Of a stretch of DNA of 64,000 bases, positions 21,424-31,199 are shown in pieces; position 1 is the stretch's first letter; the number at the start of each line of letters is the position of its first letter. The notes beneath the pieces are model-generated. The model did no database searches, was not told where the DNA came from, and worked only from the letters and a program-made list of their open reading frames with translations. The position numbers were made by a program, and so were the translations under genes. The DNA lies in assembly GCF_900100165.1 (NCBI RefSeq), contig NZ_FNEO01000001.1:434001-498000 (forward strand), given 5' to 3'. The stretch is from Flavobacterium glycines (lineage in GTDB: Bacteria; Bacteroidota; Bacteroidia; Flavobacteriales; Flavobacteriaceae).

Positions 21424-24400
21424 CTAATAAATAATTTTACTGCTTACTTTTGTACCATCTGCCATCAATATATCAACTAATAACACTTGATGAGTTGCAA
21501 GCAGTTGTTGAATAGCAAATACACTAGCATTGATATCTTCTTTTCTATAAAGAGTTCTTCCTGCAGTATCATAAACAACTACCGTTTGCAATGAGATTAC
21601 TGAAGATTTTACAGTTATAACTCCGTCTTGTACTGAAACCAAAACTTCATTGCTTGAAACTCCTTCTTTAACCGAATCTCCGGCACTTGTAGTTCCACTG
21701 TTTGAAGTTCCGTTATTTACAACTTCAGTAGTAGTAGTAGTAGTAGTAGTAGATGGTGTTGTTGAAACCACCACTTCTTCAACTGCATTTTTATCTGTAT
21801 AACGCAATACAAAACGATTATTGAAAGCCCCTTTTTCAGTAGTAAAAGTATACGGACCTTTTTTAAGATCATGAAGCACTTTCAAATCCTTATCTTCTAA
21901 GAAAACATTCTGAGTAGCTAAAACCCCATCTGTACGATCAATACTAATCTGGAATTCCCCCACAATAGTCGATTTATACCCTAAAACTACACTGTCTTGT
22001 TTTACAAAAGGCAAGGCACGACCTTGAATAGTATATTTTTTAGTTTGATTCACACTATAAAAATCAACAAATTGATTCCCATCATAAGTTAAACCATCAA
22101 AACCTCCATCATATTCATTTGTAGCTCCTGTTATGTAACCTACCAATGTTTGCTTAAAAGCTCCTTCTTTATTAGATAAGTTCAGCCAAATTCTACTTTT
22201 TTGAATCGCTACAGTACTTGTCTTAGCTGAAGAGTTCAATTTAAAAAATTGCGAATTATTCACTCCTGAAGTACCTCCTTCAACACGCATGCTATTATTA
22301 AAAGTTAATGTTCCCCCTGAAGTGCTTGACGGCGCAAAGAACCCCTGACCAGCAGCAATTTTACCATCAAAATTATTAGCAGAACTATTAGTCACAACTC
22401 CTCCTGTACGATTATAAATAGCATAATCACTTGTTGTATAATTATAAGTTGCATCTCCTGCAACAGCACTACTTGGTGCCGAATTATGTGTCCAAAAATA
22501 AAGTGTTCCTTCTAAAACAGCCGCATTTGTATTCAAAAACACATCGGCATCAATAGCTGACGGATAAGGATTACCCAAAAGATGCACCTGATTCCCGGCT
22601 ACTATGAAAGACACCACTCCATTATTAGGCGTTCCAATAAATGTTGGATTAGTATCAACAGCAGCAACAGTAATACTAAAAGTTTGTGGTGCTCTGACAA
22701 GATAACCTCTTCCTGCAGTCATAGTAGCCGCACCATTATAAATAATTTGCCAACCATTATTGTAACTATAGTATTTATCATAAAGTGTATTAGGCGACAA
22801 ATTCTTTAAAGTTTGTGGTGTAACCGGCGAAGACCAATAGGTAAAATCATATCGTTTTACAGCAGCGGTATAACGTTTATAATTAATATTCCCTGTATTT
22901 ACCGCATCATCATTAATTTGCACTAAACTCGCATTGTTTTCAAAAGTTAATGAAGCAGTAGTAGCTACATCAATACCATTTTCAATTTTCAAAGTACGTC
23001 CTGATTTTATAGTTACAGCAGTCGAACCTGTAATCTGACATGAACAACCTACAATATCAACATCGTTTGCATTTGTATAATCAGAAGCAAAAACTAATCT
23101 TTGATTAATCGTTGGAGTTCCATTAGACCAAGAACCAGTAGACCAAGTATTGGTTTCAGGAGCTACAATAGTAACTGTTACAGTATTCGAAGTACAACTT
23201 CCATTAGATACTGAAAAATAATAAGTACCCGGTAAAAGACTAGATATTGTTTGTGTTCCTCCAGCTGTAATAGCATAAGTATCATTATGTGTTCCTGTTT
23301 GAACAATAGTTCCAGATGTTGGTAATCCATTTAAAGGCACACTACCTGTAGGCACTTTACAAGTTGGATTTGTAGGGGTTCCTGCTGATGGAGTTGCTGG
23401 CACATTATTAACCGCAATTGACAACGCATTTGATACCGTTCCATTTCCACAAGCATTAACACCATAAACTGTAAGATTCCCCGAAGTAGCACCAGATGCA
23501 AAAGATATTGTTACATTATTTGTTGTACCTGAAATTACAGCTCCCGTCCCGGAATATGACCAAACATAGGAAGTTGCATTAGTTATTGTCGAAATAGAAT
23601 ACGAAACAGATAATGTTCCTTTACACACCGTAGCAGCTCCTGAAATTGTTCCCGCAGCAATAGGAAGAGGATTTACAACAACTGTTGTTGAAGCACATGA
23701 TGTTGTATTACAAGTTCCTTCATATCGAACATAATAAGTTGTTGTTGAAGCAGGAGAAACAGTTATACTAGTTCCTGTTCCTACTAAAGTTCCTCCACAA
23801 GAACCTAAATACCATGTCGCTACAGCTCCTGTACCAGCTGTACCACCACTCAAAGTCAAAGTTGTTGAATTACCATTACAAATTGTAGTAGTTCCGGTAA
23901 TACCTGTTGGAGCAACAGAAGATGAATTTACAATTGCTGTAACATCTAATCTTGAGGAACTCTCACAACCAGATACTGTTTGAGACGCATAATAATGAGT
24001 CCCATTAGTCAAAACTGTAGTTGATGCTAAAGCAGAACCACCAGTTGAAACCGAATACCAATTTATCCCAGTTCCTGTTGCTGTTAAATCTGAAACTTTT
24101 GGATTACCAGAACAAAATGATTGCGAAGCAGTTCCTGTTGGTGCAGCAGTATTAGTTACTGTTACAGTTACCGCTTTTCTTACGGTTGTATATCCACTAT
24201 AAACAGCTTCTACATAATAAGTTTTTGTCGAATTAATTGTACCCGTATTATAAGTTGAACCTGTATATAGAAGATTCCCTCCAGTTTGTGAATCATACCA
24301 TTTAATTGTAGCGTCATTTGATGGAGAAGCTGTTGCTGTTAAGGTTGAACTACCAGAATTGCATATTGAAGCTGGACTTGCACTAACTGAAACAGAGCTA

Positions 24401-24855
24401 TAACCCCCATTATTCACTAAATCTTCAAAATTGGTCAATGCACTATTTCCCGTACATGATGCCACTTTAACACTTCCAATTTTTATTAAATCGGACGCAC
24501 TACAATTCGAACCTGCACCAATCTGCCCTCCTGACTCTACTTCAATTGAAGAACCATTCGCTAATTGTAAATCATAATTCCCAGTTGAAAAATCTATTGA
24601 TGCTCCATTTCTAACTATAAATCTTATCGGTCCTAAACATGATAAATCTAAATTAGAAGTCATTGTCAAAGTCATAGCATTTGTACCATCACCGATATTC
24701 AAAACACCTCCACAACTATTTAAAGGAGAAGTACCGCAAGTTAATCCTGTTGTAGTTCTTGATGTAGTAATAGAACATTGCGAAAACCCTTTAATTGAAA
24801 AGAATAAAACAACAATAAGAATTAAAAAATTTTTATAAGTAAAAATAGGTCTCAT
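21424..24855 (-). CDS. Large T9SS surface protein with Ig-like repeats, paralogue A
   Basis: 1143 residues from ATG 24855 (the longer reading begins with a TTG). Signal peptide, then Ig/CBM-like repeats rich in Ser, Thr and Gly (SxTYYVxA, TTTYYVRYEGTC patterns), then a conserved module from about 640 (SLTFENNASLVQIND, FTYWSSPV, TLKNLSPNTL, LLGNPYPSAIDAD, YFWTHN), a Thr-rich linker and a type A C-terminal sorting domain. It is probably exported by type IX secretion and displayed on the surface, perhaps as an adhesin; function inferred only from architecture. The next gene upstream is a paralogue. Confidence 0.88.
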   Translation of the reverse strand: MRPIFTYKNFLILIVVLFFSIKGFSQCSITTSRTTTGLTCGTSPLNSCGGVLNIGDGTNAMTLTMTSNLDLSCLGPIRFIVRNGASIDFSTGNYDLQLANGSSIEVESGGQIGAGSNCSASDLIKIGSVKVASCTGNSALTNFEDLVNNGGYSSVSVSASPASICNSGSSTLTATASPSNDATIKWYDSQTGGNLLYTGSTYNTGTINSTKTYYVEAVYSGYTTVRKAVTVTVTNTAAPTGTASQSFCSGNPKVSDLTATGTGINWYSVSTGGSALASTTVLTNGTHYYASQTVSGCESSSRLDVTAIVNSSSVAPTGITGTTTICNGNSTTLTLSGGTAGTGAVATWYLGSCGGTLVGTGTSITVSPASTTTYYVRYEGTCNTTSCASTTVVVNPLPIAAGTISGAATVCKGTLSVSYSISTITNATSYVWSYSGTGAVISGTTNNVTISFASGATSGNLTVYGVNACGNGTVSNALSIAVNNVPATPSAGTPTNPTCKVPTGSVPLNGLPTSGTIVQTGTHNDTYAITAGGTQTISSLLPGTYYFSVSNGSCTSNTVTVTIVAPETNTWSTGSWSNGTPTINQRLVFASDYTNANDVDIVGCSCQITGSTAVTIKSGRTLKIENGIDVATTASLTFENNASLVQINDDAVNTGNINYKRYTAAVKRYDFTYWSSPVTPQTLKNLSPNTLYDKYYSYNNGWQIIYNGAATMTAGRGYLVRAPQTFSITVAAVDTNPTFIGTPNNGVVSFIVAGNQVHLLGNPYPSAIDADVFLNTNAAVLEGTLYFWTHNSAPSSAVAGDATYNYTTSDYAIYNRTGGVVTNSSANNFDGKIAAGQGFFAPSSTSGGTLTFNNSMRVEGGTSGVNNSQFFKLNSSAKTSTVAIQKSRIWLNLSNKEGAFKQTLVGYITGATNEYDGGFDGLTYDGNQFVDFYSVNQTKKYTIQGRALPFVKQDSVVLGYKSTIVGEFQISIDRTDGVLATQNVFLEDKDLKVLHDLKKGPYTFTTEKGAFNNRFVLRYTDKNAVEEVVVSTTPSTTTTTTTTEVVNNGTSNSGTTSAGDSVKEGVSSNEVLVSVQDGVITVKSSVISLQTVVVYDTAGRTLYRKEDINASVFAIQQLLATHQVLLVDILMADGTKVSSKIIY
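21727..21750 (+). repeat. Trinucleotide microsatellite (AGT)8 within the paralogue A gene
   Basis: Eight perfect AGT units (ACT on the coding strand) encode eight consecutive threonines in the linker before the sorting domain. Slippage in multiples of three would change linker length without a frameshift. Confidence 0.9.
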
Positions 24856-25082
24856 ATTTTTTTGATTTGGGGCGGGCAAGCCTTTAATACTTTAATATTC
24901 AATTCATCAAACATGAATTATGAGACAAGATTAAATCTAATTTTTTGTTAGATAAACTAAAAACGTTGATGTACTTATATTCTCGTTGAAGTGCGTTTTA
25001 CACACTTAAAAAAGTCTTATTTCTTAAGGGTTTTCAAATAAAAACAAAAACCATTTCTTAGTATTTAAACTGCATTTTTAAC

Positions 25083-25114
25083 GAAAAAATCCCGAAAGCT
25101 AAAGCTATCGGGAT
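25083..25114 (-). terminator. Terminator after the paralogue B gene
   Basis: ATCCCGATAGCT/AGCTTTCGGGAT on the minus strand (one mismatch) is followed by TTTTTCG, 23 bases after the stop codon. Confidence 0.8.
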
Positions 25115-25136
25115 GAAAAAAATTGATAATTTTACT

Positions 25137-28100
25137 TTAATAAACAATTTTTACGGTATCTGTTTTTTCATTTGCCAAGACAACTTTTACAACCAATACC
25201 TGATGTGCTATATGCAAATTTTGAATTAAATAATCCCTCAAGTCTATGGCATCATCCTGATAAATAAGCTGTCCTAAAACATTATAAACACTAACTTTTG
25301 AAATTACTGCTGATGAAGAACTTAGTTTTATATCATCAGCATCAACAGCAACCGATACATTTTTATCTAATGATGAAATCTCTGTATTTTTATCGGTATA
25401 ACGCAAAACAAAACGATCATTAAAAGTACCTTTTTCAGTAGTAAATAAGTAAGGTTCTTTTTTTAGATTGTGAGTTACATTTAAATAGCTGTCTTCCAAA
25501 AATACATCTTGTGAATCCAAAATACCATCAGTTTGATTAATACTAATTTGATACTTCCCTTTATTAACAGATTGATATCCTAAAATCACTGTGTCTTTTT
25601 CATCAAAAGGCAAAGCCCGTCCTTGTATTGCTAAATGCAATCCTTGGTTCACAGTATAAAATTCAACCTCCTGATTCATTTTTAGAATACTTCCGTCAAA
25701 ACCGGCATCATAATCATTAGTTGCCCCCTTTAAATACCCTACTAAAATTTGTTTAAAAGCCCCTTCTTTGTTGGTTAAATTCAACCAAACGCGATTTCTT
25801 TCTATCTGAGATTTAGAACTAAGCTTCTCATTTGTATTAATTTTAAAAAACTGAGAATTATTTACCCCATAATCTCCTCCATTAACTCGCATGCTATTAT
25901 TAAAAATCAACGATCCGCCAGCAGCACTGGATAAAGCAAAAAAACCTTGCCCTGCAGCAATCTTTCCACTTGGCACATAACCTCCTGAAACAGCTTTAGT
26001 AGCAGTACTTACTATACCTGTTCGGTTATATGCAGCATAATCATTCGAACTATAATTTAAATTTGCAGTACCAGCTGTAGTAATTAAAGGTGCCGTGTTA
26101 TGTGTCCAAAAATACAGAGTCCCTTCTAAAACCGTCGAATTTATATCTAAAAACAAATCTGCATCAATAGCTGAAGGATACGGATTGCCTAGTAAATAAA
26201 GTTTGTTTACTCCTAAAGACAAATTAATTACTCCATTATTTGGAACCCCAATAAAAACAGGATCAGCATCAACCTGAGGATCTGTAATACTAAATGTTTG
26301 TGGTGCTCTTATTGAATAACCATTCCCTGGCTGCATTGTTCCAGCTCCATTATAATAAATCACCCAACCAGTATTAGGATTATACCCATAATACTTGTCT
26401 GATAAAGTATTTGGTGATAAATTTTTCAACGTTTGACCAATAACAGGTGATGACCAATACGTAAAATCAAAACGTCTAATAGGAGTAGTAAAACGTTTAT
26501 AATTAATTATTCCAGTATTAATTGCTGCATCATTTATTTGAACTAAACTCGCATTATTTTCAAAAGTCAAACTACCACTAGCAACATTAACTTCATCGGT
26601 CACTTTCAAGCTGTGAGTACCATTTATTACCACATTAGCTCCATTTGTCACTTGGCAGGAACAGCCTTCTAAATTAGAATTTGAATTAAAATTCTGTTGA
26701 AAAACAATTTTTCTATTAGCATCCGGGTCACCATTTATCCAGGTTGTTCCATCCCATGTTGAAATCTCACTTAATATTTGGCAATTCGTTGCCGAAGACA
26801 CACATCCTGCTATATTTTTTATAATTACATTATAAGAACCAACCGCCAATCCTGATTTTACATTACTTGCCTGATAGTTCACACCATTATCAAAACTATA
26901 GGTATCAGTTGCACTCTGAACAGTAACTGTAACAGTACCCGTATTTACAGAGCATGTTGGTTGTATAATTGTGGTTACCGGAGTGGTCAACTGTGGTAAA
27001 AAAGTAATTTTCCTTGTTCGGGTATAACTGGCTACATTACAATCAGCTCCGGAAGAATGTAAAGTTACAAAAACACGATATTCAGCTGACTCAGCCGGAG
27101 TTCCGCCAGTTATACTCAATGTAGCAGTAGTGGCACCCGAATAAGCTCCTCCATCATTAACCACATTCCAGACTCCCGAAGTAACCGATTTTTTCCACTG
27201 ATACGAAACTACATTTGCAGGGTAAGAAGTAGTTACTGTATACAAATAATTAGTTCCATAACACTGTGTCACGTTTGTTCCTCCAGAAACATTCGTAATT
27301 TCATTCACTGAAAGAGTTACAGTATTGGAAGTCACACTACAACTGCCATTAGAAACTACAACCTGAAATTGAGTACCATCAGGATATTGTGTACTACTTA
27401 CATTATCAATTTTAATTTCTCCTGTCGAAGGATAAGAAGTATTTGATTCAGAACCTGTAAGTGTTATAAAACTCACATCTGTAAGTCTTTTGTATTTCCA
27501 GGTATAAGTCAATCCCGACCCCGAAGCTACTACTTTAAATTTCACCGAATTTCCTTCACATTCCAATTGATTTGTTGGCTGAGTAGTTATAACCGGCAGG
27601 GAATTCACTATAATAGTACCAGTAGCACTTATATTTCCGCAACCTCCGGTTAAAGGCACATTATAATTAAAAGTTCCAGATTCTGTCGGAGTACCACTAA
27701 TTGTAATTACATTAGCTGACCAAGAAGCATTCAGCCCCAAAGGCAATCCTGTTACAGTGCCAATTCCTGTAGCTCCGGTTGTATTATGAGCAATAGAACT
27801 CATTAATGTATTCACGCATAAATTAGGAGAAGAGGATGCCGCAGTCACAGTATTCAAATTAACTACAAAAGCTCCCGACACAGCAGTAGTAACAGGTATT
27901 CCACAAGAACTATTTATAACGCAATAATAATATTTTGTACCTGCTGTTGAACTTGAAGGTGTATAAACATTTGAAATTGCCCCCGAAATAGAAGTCCCTC
28001 CTGAATTACTCGCCGTATTATTACTATACCACTGATAACTAAGAGAACTCCCAATAGCTGTAACCGAAATAGGCCCAAAATTTCCACCACATGTAGATTG

Positions 28101-29117
28101 TCCGGCCAAGGATTGACCAACAGACACTCCTGATACATAAACCGGCACTGGTGCTGAGTACTTTGTTCCACAGCTACTGGCACTTGAAGTATATTTCACT
28201 CTATACCAGGTCGTAACAGTCAAAGAAGAAGGAGAATAAGTATTTGAAGTAGCCCCTGAAATTGCGGTGTAAGTTCCTCCTGAAGACAAACTGTATTCCC
28301 ATTGATAAGTAGGAGAAGGTGAATTAGTAGTAAATGTCAATGTTGACGGTGTGTCTCCAGAACAAATTGTTTGATTTTGTGGAGTTATTGTAGCTGTATA
28401 AGCATTCCCTCCTGTACCACACTCTAATGAAGTTCCGGAACAATTTGTTGTACAATCATTTCCAGAACCATAAATATTCGATGATCCCTGTGTTGTCATC
28501 GAACCTGTGGTATAAAACTGCCCGGTAGTTCCTGAAATAACTATATTACCATTATTCGTAGAATAATTTCCATAAACCTGAAACAATCCATTTACAGTAA
28601 AAGTTCCATTACTGTCACTATTAACAGTATTCCCATAGACAATTAAAGTAGCTCCTTGTTCAATTGTAATATTCACTTTATCGCCAATAATAAAATTATT
28701 TGAAGTAGAACCCAACGTACCTAATACCAAAGCAGCTCCGCTTTTTACTGTCAATGAAAAAGCAGTATTTCCTCCAATACTAGTAATACCACCAATAGTA
28801 GTAGTTCCCGAAGCAATGGTTAAACTCCCTCCTGCGTTTAAATTAGTAAGATTATAGCTAGAACCTCCGGGTTGATCCGTTACATCATTATTAAAAGTAT
28901 AAGCACCGGTACTGATAATTAAATCCTGATCAAGAGTTAGAGGATTATTTACAGTTACGGTACTAGTGCCGGAAGGCACTCCGCTGGGTGTCCACGATGA
29001 AGCTGTAGACCAAACATAAGCAGAACCGGATGTAGTAATTTGACCGTGTATTTTTACAGAAAAAACAAATAAAAGAAAAAATGGAGAAAAGAGCCCTTTA
29101 CGTAAAGTTATTCGCAT
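25137..29117 (-). CDS. Large T9SS surface protein with Ig-like repeats, paralogue B
   Basis: 1326 residues from ATG 29117 (the longer reading starts at a TTG). Signal peptide, a beta-helix-like N-terminal part (SLTIASGTTTIGG, GSLTIxSG patterns), several Ig-like repeats (ATITPQNQTICSGDTPSTL, YQWEYSLSSGG), the same WSSPV/NLSPNTL/GNPYPSAIDAD module as paralogue A from about 840, and a type A sorting domain ending KTDTVKIVY. It lacks the Thr-rich linker of A. The shared C-terminal half with divergent N-terminal repeats suggests duplication followed by repeat shuffling. Predicted surface protein; ligand unknown. Confidence 0.88.
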   Translation of the reverse strand: MRITLRKGLFSPFFLLFVFSVKIHGQITTSGSAYVWSTASSWTPSGVPSGTSTVTVNNPLTLDQDLIISTGAYTFNNDVTDQPGGSSYNLTNLNAGGSLTIASGTTTIGGITSIGGNTAFSLTVKSGAALVLGTLGSTSNNFIIGDKVNITIEQGATLIVYGNTVNSDSNGTFTVNGLFQVYGNYSTNNGNIVISGTTGQFYTTGSMTTQGSSNIYGSGNDCTTNCSGTSLECGTGGNAYTATITPQNQTICSGDTPSTLTFTTNSPSPTYQWEYSLSSGGTYTAISGATSNTYSPSSLTVTTWYRVKYTSSASSCGTKYSAPVPVYVSGVSVGQSLAGQSTCGGNFGPISVTAIGSSLSYQWYSNNTASNSGGTSISGAISNVYTPSSSTAGTKYYYCVINSSCGIPVTTAVSGAFVVNLNTVTAASSSPNLCVNTLMSSIAHNTTGATGIGTVTGLPLGLNASWSANVITISGTPTESGTFNYNVPLTGGCGNISATGTIIVNSLPVITTQPTNQLECEGNSVKFKVVASGSGLTYTWKYKRLTDVSFITLTGSESNTSYPSTGEIKIDNVSSTQYPDGTQFQVVVSNGSCSVTSNTVTLSVNEITNVSGGTNVTQCYGTNYLYTVTTSYPANVVSYQWKKSVTSGVWNVVNDGGAYSGATTATLSITGGTPAESAEYRVFVTLHSSGADCNVASYTRTRKITFLPQLTTPVTTIIQPTCSVNTGTVTVTVQSATDTYSFDNGVNYQASNVKSGLAVGSYNVIIKNIAGCVSSATNCQILSEISTWDGTTWINGDPDANRKIVFQQNFNSNSNLEGCSCQVTNGANVVINGTHSLKVTDEVNVASGSLTFENNASLVQINDAAINTGIINYKRFTTPIRRFDFTYWSSPVIGQTLKNLSPNTLSDKYYGYNPNTGWVIYYNGAGTMQPGNGYSIRAPQTFSITDPQVDADPVFIGVPNNGVINLSLGVNKLYLLGNPYPSAIDADLFLDINSTVLEGTLYFWTHNTAPLITTAGTANLNYSSNDYAAYNRTGIVSTATKAVSGGYVPSGKIAAGQGFFALSSAAGGSLIFNNSMRVNGGDYGVNNSQFFKINTNEKLSSKSQIERNRVWLNLTNKEGAFKQILVGYLKGATNDYDAGFDGSILKMNQEVEFYTVNQGLHLAIQGRALPFDEKDTVILGYQSVNKGKYQISINQTDGILDSQDVFLEDSYLNVTHNLKKEPYLFTTEKGTFNDRFVLRYTDKNTEISSLDKNVSVAVDADDIKLSSSSAVISKVSVYNVLGQLIYQDDAIDLRDYLIQNLHIAHQVLVVKVVLANEKTDTVKIVY

Positions 29118-29320
29118 AAATTTATAATTATCCAATTAAATGAAATATATTTTTAAGAAAAGAGGCGATTTAAATTAAACCATTAAGAATCAGAGATTAA
29201 AAGAAAATCGACAACAAGCATTTTTCATCGCCAATCAGCATTTTTTTCACAAAAAACAAACTTTTTAATAGAAATAAGTACTTTTACAACAGCAATCTAA
29301 GTCTAAATGAGGATTCAAAA

Positions 29321-29803
29321 ATGAAAGAATTTTTTACTACAAAAGAAGCTTTACAAAAAATAGAACATTACTGTGCTTATCAGGAACGTTGTCATGAAGA
29401 AGTAGAACAAAAACTACGCAGCATGAAAATGAATTCGGATGAGATTGACCAAATCATTACCCAACTTATCAATGACAATTTCTTAAACGAAGAGCGTTTT
29501 GCCTGCAGTTTTGCCAGAGGCAAACACCGCATCAAATATTGGGGAAAAATTAGAATTACTAATGAATTAAAATTCAGAGGCATCAATCAAACGCTGATTA
29601 ACATTGCCCTGAAAGAAATCAACAATGAAGAGTATTACACTACTTTTGACACTCTGGCAAACAGACATTGGGAATCCATTCGCGAAACTAATTCACTAAA
29701 AAAAAGAAAAAAATTTTGCGATTTTATGATTAGAAAAGGATTCGAAAGTAATCTTGTTTATGAGAAAGTCCGGGAATTGGAAAATAATACAACAGAAGAA
29801 TAG
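29321..29803 (+). CDS. recX: Regulatory protein RecX
   Basis: 160 residues built of three-helix repeats. Recognisable RecX features are the first-repeat CAYQERCHEEVEQKL, followed by LINDNFLNEERFACSFARGKHRIKYWG and INQTLINIALKEI. RecX binds RecA filaments and limits recombination. recA is not adjacent. It converges with the ketoacyl synthase gene. Upstream, TACTTTTA near 29279 is a one-mismatch -7 box. Confidence 0.9.
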   Translation: MKEFFTTKEALQKIEHYCAYQERCHEEVEQKLRSMKMNSDEIDQIITQLINDNFLNEERFACSFARGKHRIKYWGKIRITNELKFRGINQTLINIALKEINNEEYYTTFDTLANRHWESIRETNSLKKRKKFCDFMIRKGFESNLVYEKVRELENNTTEE

Positions 29804-29804
29804 A

Positions 29805-29882
29805 TTTCTTTCGCAAAGACACACAAAGAAAAACAAAAAGATATACGAAATAAAAAATCACTTAGCGGAACTTTGTGTAACA
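29805..29882. repeat. Degenerate copy of the AACCGCAAAG-type intergenic repeat
   Basis: TTCGCAAAGACACACAAAG on one side and CTTAGCGGAACTTTGTGT on the other form weak inverted arms between convergent recX and the ketoacyl synthase gene. It resembles the better copies at 31055-31194 and 60135-60347. Confidence 0.45.
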
Positions 29883-29884
29883 AC

Positions 29885-31039
29885 TTAAACACTCAACAAA
29901 ACACTCACGGCATTTCCACCAAAACCTACAGCATTTACCAATACTTTTTTTATTGATTTGGTTTGTGTTTGTGCTTTCGCAAAAGGAACTCCGATAAACT
30001 GATTGTGTTGCATCATCAAAATAGCTAATTCCACACTTAAAATCCCTGAAGCTCCAAAAGTATGACCTATTTTCCACTTATTTGTAGTTAATAAAGGTAG
30101 GCTGTCGCCAAAGATTTTTTGAATCGCTTTATACTCGGTTAAATCGCCGGCTTTAGTTCCCGGAGCGTGCATTACAATGGCATCAACTTCGTCAGGATTT
30201 GTATTTTGCAAAGCCATTTTCATTGATTTCTGGAAACAAGTTGCTTCTGCCGAAATAGAAATATTGTGTTCTAAAATCTCTGTGGCATAACCAATTCCTT
30301 CGATGAAAGCCAAGGCATTTTCTTTTTTCCCTATTTCGAGACAACACACCGAAGCGCCTTCACCCAGAATCATCGAATTGAGTTTTTTATCCAAATTCAA
30401 CGCCTGATTTGGATAAGCTTCTTCGCTGTGAGAATATATTTTTAAAGCTCTCATTTGGCCAATGGTAAAATCGGTAAGAGGTGCTTCACTTCCACCAACC
30501 AAAAATTTATCAGCCATACCGGCACGTAACCAAGCCACGCCATTTAAAAGCGAATGCAAAGCCGTAGAACAGGTAATAGAATGCGAAATTTCAGGTCCGG
30601 TACTTTGTAAATCATGTCCCACCCAGGAAGAAATATTCCCTAAAGTGGTTGTTGGTGAAGCCAAAGTTTGAGCTTTACCGGTTTCTAAATATTCCTGAAA
30701 ATGTCTTTCAAACAAATCAGTCGCTCCTCGAGAAGAACCGATGTTTATTCCAAAAACCGAATTCTTATCCCACCCTGCATTTTTAACAGCCTGTCGCGAA
30801 GCCACCATGGCATACAAAACCGAGTTATCTAAGGATTTGTATTTGACATCTGACGCTTGTAATTCGGAGATTATTTCTTTCGAAACATCATCCAAAGAAG
30901 CAACCCAAGTTTCCTGATTATCTAACTTCTTTTTAGAGAAAAAATGTTTTTCAGAAAGGTAATTTTCCCAAATTGCTTTCGGGTCATTGCCCAATGGAGA
31001 AATGGATGCTAAAGCTGTTATTGAAATTATTGTTGACAA
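29885..31039 (-). CDS. Beta-ketoacyl synthase (FabF-like) in the biotin operon
   Basis: 384 residues of the thiolase fold. The Cys-His-His triad of elongating ketoacyl synthases is intact: Cys157 in SITCSTALHS, His291 in VMHAPGTKAGD and His326 in WKIGHTFGASG. Such enzymes condense malonyl-ACP with an acyl chain. It is the last gene of bioF-bioD-bioA-KAS, so it may serve pimeloyl chain elongation. It is shorter than housekeeping FabF (about 415). The start is TTG (31039); no in-frame ATG occurs before residue 78, and an upstream ATG is absent. Confidence 0.9.
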   Translation of the reverse strand: MSTIISITALASISPLGNDPKAIWENYLSEKHFFSKKKLDNQETWVASLDDVSKEIISELQASDVKYKSLDNSVLYAMVASRQAVKNAGWDKNSVFGINIGSSRGATDLFERHFQEYLETGKAQTLASPTTTLGNISSWVGHDLQSTGPEISHSITCSTALHSLLNGVAWLRAGMADKFLVGGSEAPLTDFTIGQMRALKIYSHSEEAYPNQALNLDKKLNSMILGEGASVCCLEIGKKENALAFIEGIGYATEILEHNISISAEATCFQKSMKMALQNTNPDEVDAIVMHAPGTKAGDLTEYKAIQKIFGDSLPLLTTNKWKIGHTFGASGILSVELAILMMQHNQFIGVPFAKAQTQTKSIKKVLVNAVGFGGNAVSVLLSV

Positions 31040-31054
31040 GACTTTTTTATTTTT

Positions 31055-31194
31055 AACCGCAAAGGTCGCAAAGTTTTTTATAAAAATGACAACTATTTAA
31101 ACACGAAGAACACAAAGAAAGCACAATGCTCACAAAGCAACATTTAAAAAAATTAAATTGTGTTCTTAGCGCCTCCTTTGTAACCTTTGCGGTT
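31055..31194. repeat. Intergenic element with terminal inverted repeats
   Basis: AACCGCAAAGGTCGCAAAG (31055-31073) and its near-perfect reverse complement CTTTGTAACCTTTGCGGTT (31176-31194) bound about 100 bases of AT-rich DNA inside the biotin operon. TTAA-like sequence lies just outside both ends. It looks like a small non-coding mobile or REP-type element. Confidence 0.6.
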
Positions 31195-31199
31195 AAACT

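Noticed and set aside
21727..21750. CRISPR-like tandem repeat
   Set aside because: A three-base coding microsatellite with no spacers.
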